DNA of 22,140 nt from Acetobacter sp. (GTDB lineage Bacteria; Pseudomonadota; Alphaproteobacteria; RF32; CAG-239), in NCBI GenBank assembly GCA_023665325.1, contig JAMPED010000026.1:1-22140 (forward strand), given 5' to 3'. Of the stretch, positions 1-7,532 are shown in pieces (the stretch's first letter is position 1; each line of letters opens with the position of its first letter). The notes beneath the pieces were generated by a model. That model was not told where the DNA came from and made no database searches. It was given only the letters and a program-made list of their open reading frames with translations. The translations under genes and the position numbers were made by a program.

Positions 1-100
1 ATAAGCTTTTTTTCTGAGAGCTTAACAAGTTGGTAGGATTTAACGTTCATTAGATTCAAATGCTGAGAAAATACTCATAATATCACAAAATCAACCATTT

Positions 101-697
101 CTAATGTACTTTAGAATTCAAAACTTTATAAATAGAATAGACACTACATCCCATTATTTTTGCAATCCGAACCTTAGGTACGCCATTGTGAATAAGTAGC
201 AAGATTTCTCTTTCTCGTCCATCTAAAATATGTTTTTTATTGCGACTACCAAAAGCTCTTCCAAGTTTCCGCCCACTCGCCTTAATCCGCGCCAAAGCTT
301 CTTTTGTGCGTTGACTGATAAGTGTCCGCTCAATCTCTGCAGCTAAACCAAAAGCAAAAGCGAGCACTTTGCTCTGAATATCCACTCCTAGCCGATAATT
401 ATCTTTAATCGTCCAAACTTGTACATCTTTTTGCATACAAATATTAAGAATAGTCATAATCTGCATCAAATTGCGTCCCAACCTTGAAAGTTCAGAGCAA
501 ATCACAACATCATCTTTTTTAAGCTTTTTAAGTAACTTGCCAAGCTTGCGTTTTTCAAAGTCTTTAGTTCCAGAAATTGTTTCAGTAATCCATTGATCAA
601 TAGAAATACATTCAACTTTACAAAAATTATTGATTTCAAATTCCTGATTTTCTAACGTTTGTTTATCAGTGGAAACTCGAATATACCCATATATCAT
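101..697 (-). CDS. Serine recombinase of the DNA invertase/resolvase family
   Basis: Site-specific recombinase that would cut and rejoin DNA through a serine-DNA bond to invert or resolve a segment. The N-terminus shows the resolvase signature YIRVSTDKQ with the nucleophile Ser near residue 9, followed by the SELSRLGRN segment that supplies active-site arginines. A catalytic domain occupies about residues 1-140 and a C-terminal helix-turn-helix about 150-195 (GREREILLLI...AKIMGCSVYSIYKVL). At 198 aa it is full length for the small invertase class. Two ATGs lie in tandem at 700 and 697; the second is preferred because it gives MIYGYIRVS and better spacing from AAAGGA. It resembles the Bacteroides master-invertase type in its first 20 residues, from memory only. 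No convincing pair of invertible repeats is visible nearby, so its target is unknown. Confidence 0.9.
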   Translation of the reverse strand: MIYGYIRVSTDKQTLENQEFEINNFCKVECISIDQWITETISGTKDFEKRKLGKLLKKLKKDDVVICSELSRLGRNLMQIMTILNICMQKDVQVWTIKDNYRLGVDIQSKVLAFAFGLAAEIERTLISQRTKEALARIKASGRKLGRAFGSRNKKHILDGREREILLLIHNGVPKVRIAKIMGCSVYSIYKVLNSKVH

Positions 698-761
698 CAT
701 CTTATCCTTTAAAAAAAGTTATTAAACAAGATGATAATAATACGAACAAAACAAAATCCGT

Positions 762-790
762 CTTATGTTAACGTTTTAATTTATTGTCAA
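762..790 (-). promoter_or_regulatory. Sigma70-type promoter of the recombinase gene
   Basis: On the minus strand a perfect -35 TTGACA (785-790) is followed after 17 bp by CATAAG (762-767), a 4/6 match to TATAAT. It lies about 65 bp upstream of the recombinase start. The -35 box falls inside the remnant of a third copy of the neighbouring membrane-protein gene: the base that turns its Trp codon TGG into TGA also creates TTGACA. Confidence 0.55.
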
Positions 791-815
791 AGTTCTTGTT
801 TCGTCATTGGAATAC
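774..815 (-). pseudogene. 5' stub of a third copy of the tandem membrane-protein gene
   Basis: Read on the minus strand, this stretch has GTATTCCA followed by ATG at 805-807 and codes MTKQEL-stop-Q-stop-IK. The upstream 8 bases match those before the gene at 1204-1575, and the codons match the first codons of the gene at 819-1190 (MTKQELWQYIKK). The Trp codon has become TGA and the Tyr codon TAA, and similarity ends after about 42 bp. It sits 3 bp after the stop of the preceding copy, where the next tandem member would start. I read it as the remains of a third tandem copy. Confidence 0.75.
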
Positions 816-818
816 ATT

Positions 819-1190
819 CTAATCTAAAAGACCTAAATGGAATACAAAATCAAGGAATATAATGAATATTGCCAGCCATAGCCAAAACGCTAAAATTAAC
901 AACACGCCTTTTTTCTTTTTATATAAGCGGTAATTACTCCATATAAGTACTAATGTAATTAAAAAAATACCTTTAAGAGAGTGGAGTTTTTGTGAAAGCG
1001 ATGTTGGAATTTCTACCTTAATATCTGGATACATCGTAAAATTATCTCGCCAATATACAGGGTCAAAAATTTCGTAATATAAATCAATACCTAAAGCTCC
1101 AAGCATAAACAAATTAAAGCTCATCAGCGCACAGTATGTGAGCCAAAATGAAGTCTTTTTAATATATTGCCAAAGTTCTTGTTTTGTCAT
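819..1190 (-). CDS. Small membrane protein of unknown function (tandem copy 2)
   Basis: Not recognised. About 123 aa, with a hydrophobic segment near residues 14-36, a polar loop of about 35 residues containing WRDNFTMYPDIKVEIPTSL, and two further hydrophobic segments near 72-88 and 95-118. This suggests three membrane spans with a conserved loop on one side. It is a clear paralogue of the gene at 1204-1575 along its full length (shared KQE-WQY-KKT, LYYEIFDPV-WRDNFTMYP, EIPTSL-QKL, NYRLYKKKKG). The ATG at 1190 is chosen over an in-frame GTG at 1199 because it aligns with the paralogue's start. It begins 13 bp after the paralogue's stop, so the two are probably one transcript. No partner or substrate can be inferred. 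Confidence 0.75.
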   Translation of the reverse strand: MTKQELWQYIKKTSFWLTYCALMSFNLFMLGALGIDLYYEIFDPVYWRDNFTMYPDIKVEIPTSLSQKLHSLKGIFLITLVLIWSNYRLYKKKKGVLLILAFWLWLAIFIIFLDFVFHLGLLD

Positions 1191-1203
1191 CAAAACCACT
1201 TAT

Positions 1204-1575
1204 TTAATCCCAAAAACCCGTATGAAATACAAAATCTACAATAGCCCAGAATATACCTAACCATACCAAAAAAGCCAAAATCCACAATCCACCTTTCTTC
1301 TTTCTATATAGGCGATAGTTTCCCCAAATAGTAACAACTATAATAGGAATAAATGCTTTAAGATATTCTAACTTTTGTGCAAGAGATGTAGGAATTTCAA
1401 CTTCAACATAAGGATACATTGTAAAATTATCACGCCAAGAAACTGGATCAAAAATTTCATAATATAAGCTACTACCTAGGAAATATAATGTAAAAAGGTT
1501 AACTCCCATCAGCGCCGAGTATGTGAGCCAAAATAAAGTCTTTTTTGTATATTGCCAAAATTCTTGTTTCGCCAT
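1204..1575 (-). CDS. Small membrane protein of unknown function (tandem copy 1)
   Basis: Not recognised. 123 aa starting MAKQEFWQYTKKTLFWL, with hydrophobic segments near 14-36, 72-88 and 95-118 and a polar loop carrying WRDNFTMYPYVEVEIPTSL. A cluster YRLYRKKKGG between spans two and three is strongly basic, which would place that loop in the cytoplasm and the WRDNFTMYP loop outside. ATG at 1575 is preceded by AAGG at good spacing. It is the first gene after a near-consensus promoter (1607-1634) and is followed by its paralogue. The array looks recently duplicated; conservation of the outer loop suggests that loop carries the function. Confidence 0.78.
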   Translation of the reverse strand: MAKQEFWQYTKKTLFWLTYSALMGVNLFTLYFLGSSLYYEIFDPVSWRDNFTMYPYVEVEIPTSLAQKLEYLKAFIPIIVVTIWGNYRLYRKKKGGLWILAFLVWLGIFWAIVDFVFHTGFWD

Positions 1576-1606
1576 TGGAATACCTTGTTAAGTTCTATTT
1601 TTGTTC

Positions 1607-1634
1607 ATTATACTGAGCGCTGATGAAATGTCAA
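1607..1634 (-). promoter_or_regulatory. Near-consensus sigma70 promoter of the tandem membrane genes
   Basis: On the minus strand TTGACA (1629-1634) and a perfect TATAAT (1607-1612) are separated by 16 bp, about 31 bp upstream of the ATG at 1575. Both hexamers are exact, so expression is probably strong or depends on a repressor not visible here. Confidence 0.8.
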
Positions 1635-1640
1635 GAAAAA

Positions 1641-1868
1641 TTATTGTAATTTTTCTTTATCGTAGTGGACGTTTAAAATAATATCTCTTCCATATTTACG
1701 CAAAAGGTCAAAAAACTCTTTTGTGTGCCCTGGAATATCAATACAACCAGCAGACCCCATAGTAGCACCGCCGTGAATGGTAAAGTTATCTCTTCCATAC
1801 ATAGTGTTAGAGGAAAATGGTTCTAACCAAACACGCGTCTTGCCCCTTGAAGAATATTTTTTCACCAC
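1641..1868 (-). pseudogene. C-terminal fragment of an L,D-transpeptidase-like (DUF2778/Tlde1-type) protein
   Basis: 75 aa from a GTG at 1868, carrying YGRDNFTIHGGATMGSAGCI with His32 and Cys42. This HGG-x4-GSxGCI pattern is the catalytic core seen in DUF2778/Tlde1-type and YkuD-like peptidoglycan L,D-transpeptidases, which are often phage- or effector-associated. Family members normally have about 60-100 more residues before this core; here a stop lies 13 codons before the GTG, and a terminator at 1958-1988 leaves no room for a longer N-terminus. No ATG and no good ribosome binding site are visible. The catalytic part is intact, so a short active protein cannot be excluded, but a truncated remnant is the better reading. 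Confidence 0.6.
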
Positions 1869-1957
1869 ATATACAACAAAAAAGATACCACAAGGATACC
1901 TTTCTTAAAATCAAACCAACTTTCTCATTGGTTCAACTCCTTGCACCACTATAAAAC

Positions 1958-1988
1958 AAAAAGCCCCACCACAAGGGCAGGGCTTTTT
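1958..1988. terminator. Bidirectional intrinsic terminator
   Basis: Arms AAAAAGCCC (1958-1966) and GGGCTTTTT (1980-1988) enclose a 13-nt loop, giving a T-run on either strand. On the minus strand it closes the transcript of the gene at 2086-3165, about 100 bp after its stop. Confidence 0.8.
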
Positions 1989-2085
1989 CTTTCTTGGTTG
2001 CAGCAACTATATATAAACCAGAAAATTATATAAACATTAAGTTGCTGATTTTATATTAAAATAAGTAAAATTATCTTCTATCATT

Positions 2086-3165
2086 CTATCTCCCGTTTTT
2101 TATTTTTCTCATTGCTTTATACATAGCAATTGATTTTTGAATTTTATTCATTTTCGGTAAACGTCGGCCCTGCCGGTCTTCTTTTTCCATACGCTCAGAA
2201 GCAACAGCTTGTAGAACATCGCACTTATCCACTGCATTTTCAACACCACTACGACTATAATGCGTATACGATACTTCTTTACCCTTGATAAACTCTCGGC
2301 AACTTTTCAGGTTTTCCGTATCACCATAGTAATCATAAACGGCTTTATAATAGATATGATAATCGTCAGAAGGAACAAGTTGTTGTTTTATACGTCCCAG
2401 TCTGTCACGATAATCCATAGTAATTCCTCCTGAAGCCAGAGTGGAAGAATTAGTGCGGGGAGTACTAGGATCGTGAGTTTCTTCTTCTTTAATTTCTTGC
2501 TCTGGACAATAACGATAAACTTGTCCATCCTTCTCTTCATACATTAAGGTACCGTCCTTATCATACTGCCGAAATCTTCCTGGCTCACGGACAGCAATAA
2601 GATTTCCCTCGTAGTCGTATTTAACTAAATATTTTTTATCATAGTTCAGAAATATACTAACACCATCCTCATCATATTTTAAATCTTTTCTTTTTTTCGT
2701 ATGTAAATTTTTCTCTTCACATAAATAGTACTCATTATCCCTGTACTGGTTTTGTTTGTAGGTTTTACAATTTCCGTCTTTGTCTATCTCCGTAAAACTG
2801 AACAGCTGATCTCCCCATATGTTATTATATTGGCGTTGCAGACCATTCGGTAAAGTTTCCAAACGAAGTTTGAATTTGTCATCTGCTGTTATCGTATAAA
2901 TTCTATGGGTACCATCGGGAAGTATAGAATCAATACGCCCTATCGGTAAAGTTTCCAAACGAAGTTTGAATTTGTCATCTGCTATCGTATAAATTCTATG
3001 GGTACCGTCAGGAAGTATAGAGTCAATACGCTTTGATTTCAAAATATTATCATAGTCCTCGGAGCTCATCTGTGGAATCATATATAACTCTTCTTTGGGA
3101 AGGTCATATTCAAATGCCTGATATTTTAACTTATTTATATCGGTTTTCATTTTCCATTTACTCAT
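2086..3165 (-). CDS. Hypothetical protein with YD/MORN-like repeats and a fresh internal duplication
   Basis: Not recognised. 359 aa, no signal peptide or membrane segment. The central part (about 115-225) contains loosely repeated short units of the type YDxDGxxxxY and YDYEGNLIAV, reminiscent of YD or MORN-2 style beta repeats. Residues about 46-76 and 77-108 are two nearly identical copies of a 31/32-residue unit (RIDSILPDGTHRIYTI..DDKFKLRLETLP.G). The C-terminus (about 310-359) is rich in Lys and Arg. It has its own promoter (3198-3226), GAGGAG before the ATG at 3165, and a terminator downstream, so it is a single-gene unit. It could be a surface or toxin-related repeat protein or a phage cargo gene; the sequence does not decide. 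Confidence 0.75.
   Translation of the reverse strand: MSKWKMKTDINKLKYQAFEYDLPKEELYMIPQMSSEDYDNILKSKRIDSILPDGTHRIYTIADDKFKLRLETLPIGRIDSILPDGTHRIYTITADDKFKLRLETLPNGLQRQYNNIWGDQLFSFTEIDKDGNCKTYKQNQYRDNEYYLCEEKNLHTKKRKDLKYDEDGVSIFLNYDKKYLVKYDYEGNLIAVREPGRFRQYDKDGTLMYEEKDGQVYRYCPEQEIKEEETHDPSTPRTNSSTLASGGITMDYRDRLGRIKQQLVPSDDYHIYYKAVYDYYGDTENLKSCREFIKGKEVSYTHYSRSGVENAVDKCDVLQAVASERMEKEDRQGRRLPKMNKIQKSIAMYKAMRKIKNGR
2848..3030. repeat. 96-bp in-frame tandem duplication inside the hypothetical gene
   Basis: Two copies, 2848-2937 and 2944-3030, start 96 bp apart. They differ by one 3-bp indel (an extra codon in the 2848 copy) and about three substitutions, so the reading frame is kept. The high identity indicates a recent event. 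Confidence 0.9.
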
Positions 3166-3197
3166 TTTCTTTCTCCTCAGAGATAATTGATAATATT

Positions 3198-3226
3198 AAT
3201 ATATCATAAATTTTAATTCCTGTCAA
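3198..3226 (-). promoter_or_regulatory. Sigma70 promoter of the repeat-protein gene
   Basis: TTGACA (3221-3226), 17-bp spacer, TATATT (3198-3203) on the minus strand, about 33 bp before the ATG at 3165. Confidence 0.75.
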
Positions 3227-3267
3227 ATTTAATATTACAAAAACAATGAGATGTTCTCCATATAGAC

Positions 3268-3295
3268 ACAAAAAAACGGAAGCATAAACTTCCGT
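3268..3295 (-). terminator. Intrinsic terminator of the initiator tRNA
   Basis: Minus-strand stem ACGGAAG/CTTCCGT (3276-3295) with a six-base loop, directly followed by a run of seven T (3269-3275). It lies 23 bp after the tRNA CCA end. Confidence 0.85.
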
Positions 3296-3318
3296 CATAA
3301 AGGCTGTGCGCCTCGCAC

Positions 3319-3395
<77 letters not shown>

Positions 3396-3426
3396 ATACA
3401 TAAATGTTACCATCGCAACGAACGTA

Positions 3427-3455
3427 TATATAAACGCAAAAAAAATAGTTGTCAA
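3427..3455 (-). promoter_or_regulatory. Sigma70 promoter of the initiator tRNA
   Basis: TTGACA (3450-3455), 17-bp spacer, TATATA (3427-3432) on the minus strand; predicted start near 3420, about 25 nt before the mature tRNA 5' end. Confidence 0.85.
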
Positions 3456-3472
3456 TAATATTTTTATATATT

Positions 3473-3500
3473 TTGCATATTTTTTTTAAGGTGTTAAAAT
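3473..3500 (+). promoter_or_regulatory. Sigma70 promoter of the lpxI-lpxB-comEC operon
   Basis: TTGCAT (3473-3478), 16-bp spacer, TAAAAT (3495-3500), about 35 bp before the lpxI ATG. It is divergent from and only about 20 bp away from the tRNA promoter, so the two may influence each other. Confidence 0.65.
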
Positions 3501-3534
3501 TCTCTATGTAAAGAAACAAGGTAAAGGGAATGAA

Positions 3535-4416
3535 ATGACGTCAAAAACCCCTGAAAATACAACAGAAATAACCCGAAATCCTGAACGTAAATTAGGGATA
3601 ATCGCAGGTGGCGGAGAACTGCCAAAAAAGCTTTTAGATTGGTGCGTAAAGCATAATCGAGCATATTATGCTCTGGCTATTCGTGGTAATGCGAATAATG
3701 ATTATTTTACGCAAAATATTGCTCACGAGTGGATAAGGATAGGACAGGCAGGAACCGGTTTTAAACGTTTTAAAGAAGAGGGGGTTAAAGAAATTGTCTT
3801 AATTGGTACGATCAAACGCCCAACTTTTGCCGAACTTGTACCAGATTTACGGACAACAGCTTTCTTTGCTAAATTAGGAGCTAAATCACTCGGAGATGAT
3901 GGCATCCTCCGTGCACTGGTAAAAGAGATTGAAAGTGAAGGAATGAAAGTTGTCGGAATACAAGAAGTTGTACCCGACTTGTTAGCCAAAAGCGGTATTT
4001 TGACCAAGAAAAAAACAGACAAAGATGACGAAGAAGATATCCGTCGCGGTGTAGAGGTCGCTTTTGAGTTGGGTAGATTGGATATTGGTCAGTCTGTTGT
4101 CATTCAACAAGGATTAGTTTTAGGTGTTGAAGGTGTTGAGGGAACAGATAAACTAATATGTCGCTGCGCTGATTATGCTCGTAAAGGTAAATCTCCTGTG
4201 TTAGTAAAGCTTCGTAAACCCCAACAAGATATGCGCATAGACCTTCCAACAATAGGCACTAAAACAATTGAAAATGCTCACCTAAGTGGCTTTAAGGGAA
4301 TAGCGGTGCACGCAGGAAATACCCTAATTGTAAATGAAGAAGAGGTCATCAAACTAGCTAATAAATATGGAATGTTTATAAAAGGTATAATCCCTGCGGA
4401 GTATGGAAAATGTTAA
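3535..4416 (+). CDS. lpxI: UDP-2,3-diacylglucosamine pyrophosphatase LpxI
   Basis: Hydrolyses UDP-2,3-diacylglucosamine to lipid X and UMP, the fourth step of lipid A synthesis, at the inner face of the inner membrane. LpxI (formerly DUF1009) replaces LpxH in most alphaproteobacteria. The 293-aa product has the family's two parts: an N-terminal domain starting KLGIIAGGGELP (19-30) and containing EIVLIGTIKRP (86-96), and a C-terminal domain with QDMRIDLPTIG (231-241), which carries the conserved aspartates (D232, D236) around the metal-dependent active site, and HLSGFKGIAVHAGNTLI. The length fits the family; the first 18 residues are a short polar extension. ATG at 3535 follows AAAGGGA. Its last 7 bases overlap lpxB, which makes the next enzyme in the pathway, supporting the call. 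Confidence 0.95.
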   Translation: MTSKTPENTTEITRNPERKLGIIAGGGELPKKLLDWCVKHNRAYYALAIRGNANNDYFTQNIAHEWIRIGQAGTGFKRFKEEGVKEIVLIGTIKRPTFAELVPDLRTTAFFAKLGAKSLGDDGILRALVKEIESEGMKVVGIQEVVPDLLAKSGILTKKKTDKDDEEDIRRGVEVAFELGRLDIGQSVVIQQGLVLGVEGVEGTDKLICRCADYARKGKSPVLVKLRKPQQDMRIDLPTIGTKTIENAHLSGFKGIAVHAGNTLIVNEEEVIKLANKYGMFIKGIIPAEYGKC

Positions 4417-5564
4417 TTTATGTAATAGCCGGAGAACCATCAGGAGATATGTTAGGCGCACGTTTGATGCGTGCGTTACAAGAAAAATCCACCACTGTCA
4501 AATTTGCCGGTGTTGGTGGGGAAAATATGGAAAAGGCTGGATTAACATCTTTATTTGATATCACTGATTTAGCCATAATGGGCTTAGCCGAGGTCATCCC
4601 CAGCATTCCCAAAGTTTTACGCCATATTAGAGAAACAGTAGCTGATATTGCTGCTAAAAAGCCAGATGTTGTGATAACTATAGACAGTTGGAGTTTCTCA
4701 GCCCGTGTACATAAAGCCCTACGTAAAAAGGGAATAAAGGTACTGCAAATGCATTATGTTGCACCGCAAGTTTGGGCGTGGAAAAAGGGACGCGCGAAGA
4801 CGATGCATAAATATATAGATCATCTGCTAACGCTGTTTCCAAATGAACCAGCATATTTCACGCCATATGGATTAAAGACAGATTTTGTCGGTCATCCAGT
4901 GATTGAAAGCTCAATGATAAAAGCAAATCCAACGGAGTTTTTGAGTAAGTATAATATCCCCACAGATAAGAAGATTGCATTACTCCTTCCAGGGTCTCGT
5001 CATAATGAAGTTGCAAATCTCTTACCGGTGTTTTTAGAAACTGCCGCAGAGCTTAAAACCAAACATCCCGAGTTGTTTTTTGTTTTACCCACAGTTAAAA
5101 CAGTTGAGCAACGAGTGCGGAAAATGTTAAAAGAAAAGGGGGCAGATATATTGGTTGTGAACAAACAGGAAGACCGTTATACTGCTGCTCGAGCCGCCAA
5201 GATGGCAATTGCCGCCTCGGGAACAGTGGCCTTAGAGCTCGCTATTGTAAATATCCCTCATCTCATTGCCTATAAAGCTCCGAAAATTACAGCGTGGCTC
5301 GTGCGCCATATTTCGGATATTAAATTTGTGAATTTAACGAATATATTGCTTGATAAACTGATTGTGCCAGAACAGCTACAAGAAGATTGTACCAAAGAAA
5401 AATTACTTACTATAGCAGAAGAATTGCTAGACGAAAATTCAGACCTACATACGCGAGAGCTCAAAGGGTTTGATGATTTGCGCTGCGCATTAGGTTTTGG
5501 TAAAGAAAATCCTAGTAAAAAAGCTGCGGCAATCATTTTGAAAGCAATAAGTGAGAGGAAATAG
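4410..5564 (+). CDS. lpxB: Lipid-A-disaccharide synthase LpxB
   Basis: GT19 glycosyltransferase that joins lipid X to UDP-2,3-diacylglucosamine to form the lipid A disaccharide 1-phosphate, at the cytoplasmic face of the inner membrane. 384 aa, normal for the family. Diagnostic segments are AGEPSGDMLGARLM near the start, GVGGENMEKAGL, HYVAPQVWAWKKGRAK in the middle, DFVGHP, LLPGSRHNEV opening the C-terminal Rossmann half, and AASGTVALELAI near the UDP site. Its ATG overlaps the lpxI stop by 7 bp with GGAG upstream, so translation is probably coupled. The next gene, comEC, begins 2 bp after its stop. Confidence 0.97.
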   Translation: MLIYVIAGEPSGDMLGARLMRALQEKSTTVKFAGVGGENMEKAGLTSLFDITDLAIMGLAEVIPSIPKVLRHIRETVADIAAKKPDVVITIDSWSFSARVHKALRKKGIKVLQMHYVAPQVWAWKKGRAKTMHKYIDHLLTLFPNEPAYFTPYGLKTDFVGHPVIESSMIKANPTEFLSKYNIPTDKKIALLLPGSRHNEVANLLPVFLETAAELKTKHPELFFVLPTVKTVEQRVRKMLKEKGADILVVNKQEDRYTAARAAKMAIAASGTVALELAIVNIPHLIAYKAPKITAWLVRHISDIKFVNLTNILLDKLIVPEQLQEDCTKEKLLTIAEELLDENSDLHTRELKGFDDLRCALGFGKENPSKKAAAIILKAISERK

Positions 5565-5566
5565 CC

Positions 5567-7522
5567 GTGCGCTGGTGGGTCAAAAAACAACTCTTGCGCT
5601 TAAAGTTATACGCTGCCGAAAATTATATGAATGAGGCAGAAAGCCTGATAATTTGGTACGCTGTTTGTTTTGCTTTAGGAGCTGCATTTTATTTTGCTCT
5701 CCCTTTAGAACCCTCAGTTTGGCTCATCACCATATTACTGGAAGCCGTGCTTATACTTTTATATCTCACCCGCCGTCACAGAGCACAGTTTAAAACGTGG
5801 ACATATATCCTACTGTTTATCTTAGGAGTGAGTATTGCTAAGGCAGATGCAATGTATCGCGCATTGAATTTAGAAAATAAAATGCCAGAAATCACATACT
5901 TGAGGGGAAAAGTTAAAGAATTGGATTACAATTCAAACAATCGACCACGTATATTATTAACCAATGCCGAAAATTTTGAACATCCACTCAAAGGTGACTT
6001 TCGCATCAGCTTGTTTTATGCACCAACGTGGTTGAAACCAGATACGTGCGTAGAGCTGGTTGCTAAATTACCCAAAAGATATACTCCAAATCCTTTGAGT
6101 AATTATAATTATGAACGTGCAAATTTTTATAAAGGTATCAGCGCTGGTGGCTACAGCATAGCGCCGGTATATGAGGTAGATTGTGAAAAACAAACACCTT
6201 ATGCTCTGAGCACAATAAATAAAATACGCACTTATATAAAAGAGGTGGTAGAAAAGAATAGCAAACCTGAACAAAGTGCTATCATCAAAGCTTTAACAAT
6301 TGGTGATAAAAGCAGCATCGCAGAAACTCAAACTGAAAATTATCGAACCGCAGGCTTAGCACACTTTTTGGCTATATCTGGAATGCATATGGGAATGATT
6401 GCCTTGTTGGTTTTCTTTTTGCTTCGAGCAATATTATTTCCGGTTGGGGCAGGGAGGTATGATCTCCGTAAACCAGCTGCCATCGCCTCTCTATGTTTTA
6501 CGCTCATTTATTTTCTTATCTCAGGTCAAAGTGTATCGTGTATTAGAGCTTTTGTGATGACTTCACTAGTTCTACTGGGGGTGCTGATGAACCGCCGTGC
6601 TATCTCGCTCAGATTATGGGCGTTTGCTATTTTGGTTGTTACAGTTATTACTCCAGCAGCGGTCGTTTCTCCTGGTTTCTTAATGTCCTTTGCTGCAGTA
6701 TTAGGACTGGTATCATTTTATGAACGATATGGCAATCGCTTACATCATTGGTTAAGTGCACAAAGTATATATGGTAAAATGGGAACATATTTTGCAGGTG
6801 TAGTCATAACCGATCTTGTCGCCAGTTTAATGACACTACCGTATAGTATGTATTATTTTCACCAAATTTCAGTATATACAAGCTTGGGAAATCTTCTTGC
6901 AGCACCTGTGATAGCATTTTGGGTAATGCCGATGTTGCTAATATTTTTAATTAGCTTGCCGTTAGGACTAGGTATTTATACTATTAAACCTTTAGCCGCT
7001 GGCATTGATATTATAAACTATATCACCACGTGGATAGCATCTTTACCAGCAGCAAAAAGCGGAGAAGGGGTTGGCTCAATGCCAGATTGGGGAATATTTA
7101 TCTTAACTCTAGGGTTGCTATGGCTCTGTATTTGGCAATCACGATGGCGTCTTTGGGGGTGGTTAGGCATTGCTATCGGATTGGTTGGGTTATATTTTGC
7201 ACCCACCCCAGATTTTGTATTTGATGAAAGCGGAGAAACGTTTGCTTATAAAAATATAACAGGAAAATTTGCCTTGTCACCATATCATAAAAATCGCTTT
7301 TTATCCAAAATGTGGACAGGTGGAACTAAACCAGCCACACCAGATGAAACCATAAATTGTACCAACAAGAGTTGTATTTATAAAAACGATATAGAGTTCA
7401 GCCGTGGCTTATTAAAACTGAACGGAAAAGATGTAGAATTAAAATCTGGAGGTTATATCACTCTTCCCGCCAGTGTCCATCATCACCATCCCGAACGCAC
7501 TCGCCTGTGGAATAGGTCGTAA
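5567..7522 (+). CDS. comEC: ComEC/Rec2-type DNA-uptake channel protein lacking the nuclease-like domain
   Basis: Polytopic inner-membrane protein of the family that carries single-stranded DNA into the cytoplasm during transformation. 651 aa. An N-terminal pair of membrane segments leads into a DUF4131-type region (about 30-215) with the YERANFYKGISAGGY segment (about 182-196). The Competence domain (about 230-510) follows, with the hallmark GLAHFLAISGMHMG (263-276) and many membrane spans. The roughly 140-residue tail contains no HxHxDH motif, so the metallo-beta-lactamase domain of Gram-positive ComEC is absent; many alphaproteobacterial homologues end in a similar short soluble tail. GTG start at 5567 with GAGAGG upstream, 2 bp after lpxB. 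It converges on the glycosyltransferase gene with only 10 bp between stops and no terminator hairpin seen. Whether the cell is competent cannot be told from this gene alone. Confidence 0.88.
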   Translation: MRWWVKKQLLRLKLYAAENYMNEAESLIIWYAVCFALGAAFYFALPLEPSVWLITILLEAVLILLYLTRRHRAQFKTWTYILLFILGVSIAKADAMYRALNLENKMPEITYLRGKVKELDYNSNNRPRILLTNAENFEHPLKGDFRISLFYAPTWLKPDTCVELVAKLPKRYTPNPLSNYNYERANFYKGISAGGYSIAPVYEVDCEKQTPYALSTINKIRTYIKEVVEKNSKPEQSAIIKALTIGDKSSIAETQTENYRTAGLAHFLAISGMHMGMIALLVFFLLRAILFPVGAGRYDLRKPAAIASLCFTLIYFLISGQSVSCIRAFVMTSLVLLGVLMNRRAISLRLWAFAILVVTVITPAAVVSPGFLMSFAAVLGLVSFYERYGNRLHHWLSAQSIYGKMGTYFAGVVITDLVASLMTLPYSMYYFHQISVYTSLGNLLAAPVIAFWVMPMLLIFLISLPLGLGIYTIKPLAAGIDIINYITTWIASLPAAKSGEGVGSMPDWGIFILTLGLLWLCIWQSRWRLWGWLGIAIGLVGLYFAPTPDFVFDESGETFAYKNITGKFALSPYHKNRFLSKMWTGGTKPATPDETINCTNKSCIYKNDIEFSRGLLKLNGKDVELKSGGYITLPASVHHHHPERTRLWNRS

Positions 7523-7532
7523 TATCCATATT

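Noticed and set aside
1191..1199. GTG start three codons upstream for the second tandem membrane protein
   Set aside because: The ATG at 1190 aligns with the paralogue's start and with the stub's ATG; the extra codons do not.
1905..1940. AACCAA/TTGGTT hairpin upstream of the transpeptidase fragment, considered as a riboswitch or second terminator
   Set aside because: Short stem without a T-run and no recognisable conserved core; it lies in the decayed upstream part of the fragment.
1997..2047. Inverted repeat CAGCAACT (2001-2008) and AGTTGCTG (2040-2047), considered as a target of the serine recombinase
   Set aside because: Arms of 8 bp around 31 bp are too short and too close for a normal invertible segment, and no promoter sits between them that would switch a gene.
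3723..4022. Minus-strand ORF of 99 aa inside lpxI
   Set aside because: Shadow of lpxI in another frame; lpxI has clear family motifs throughout.
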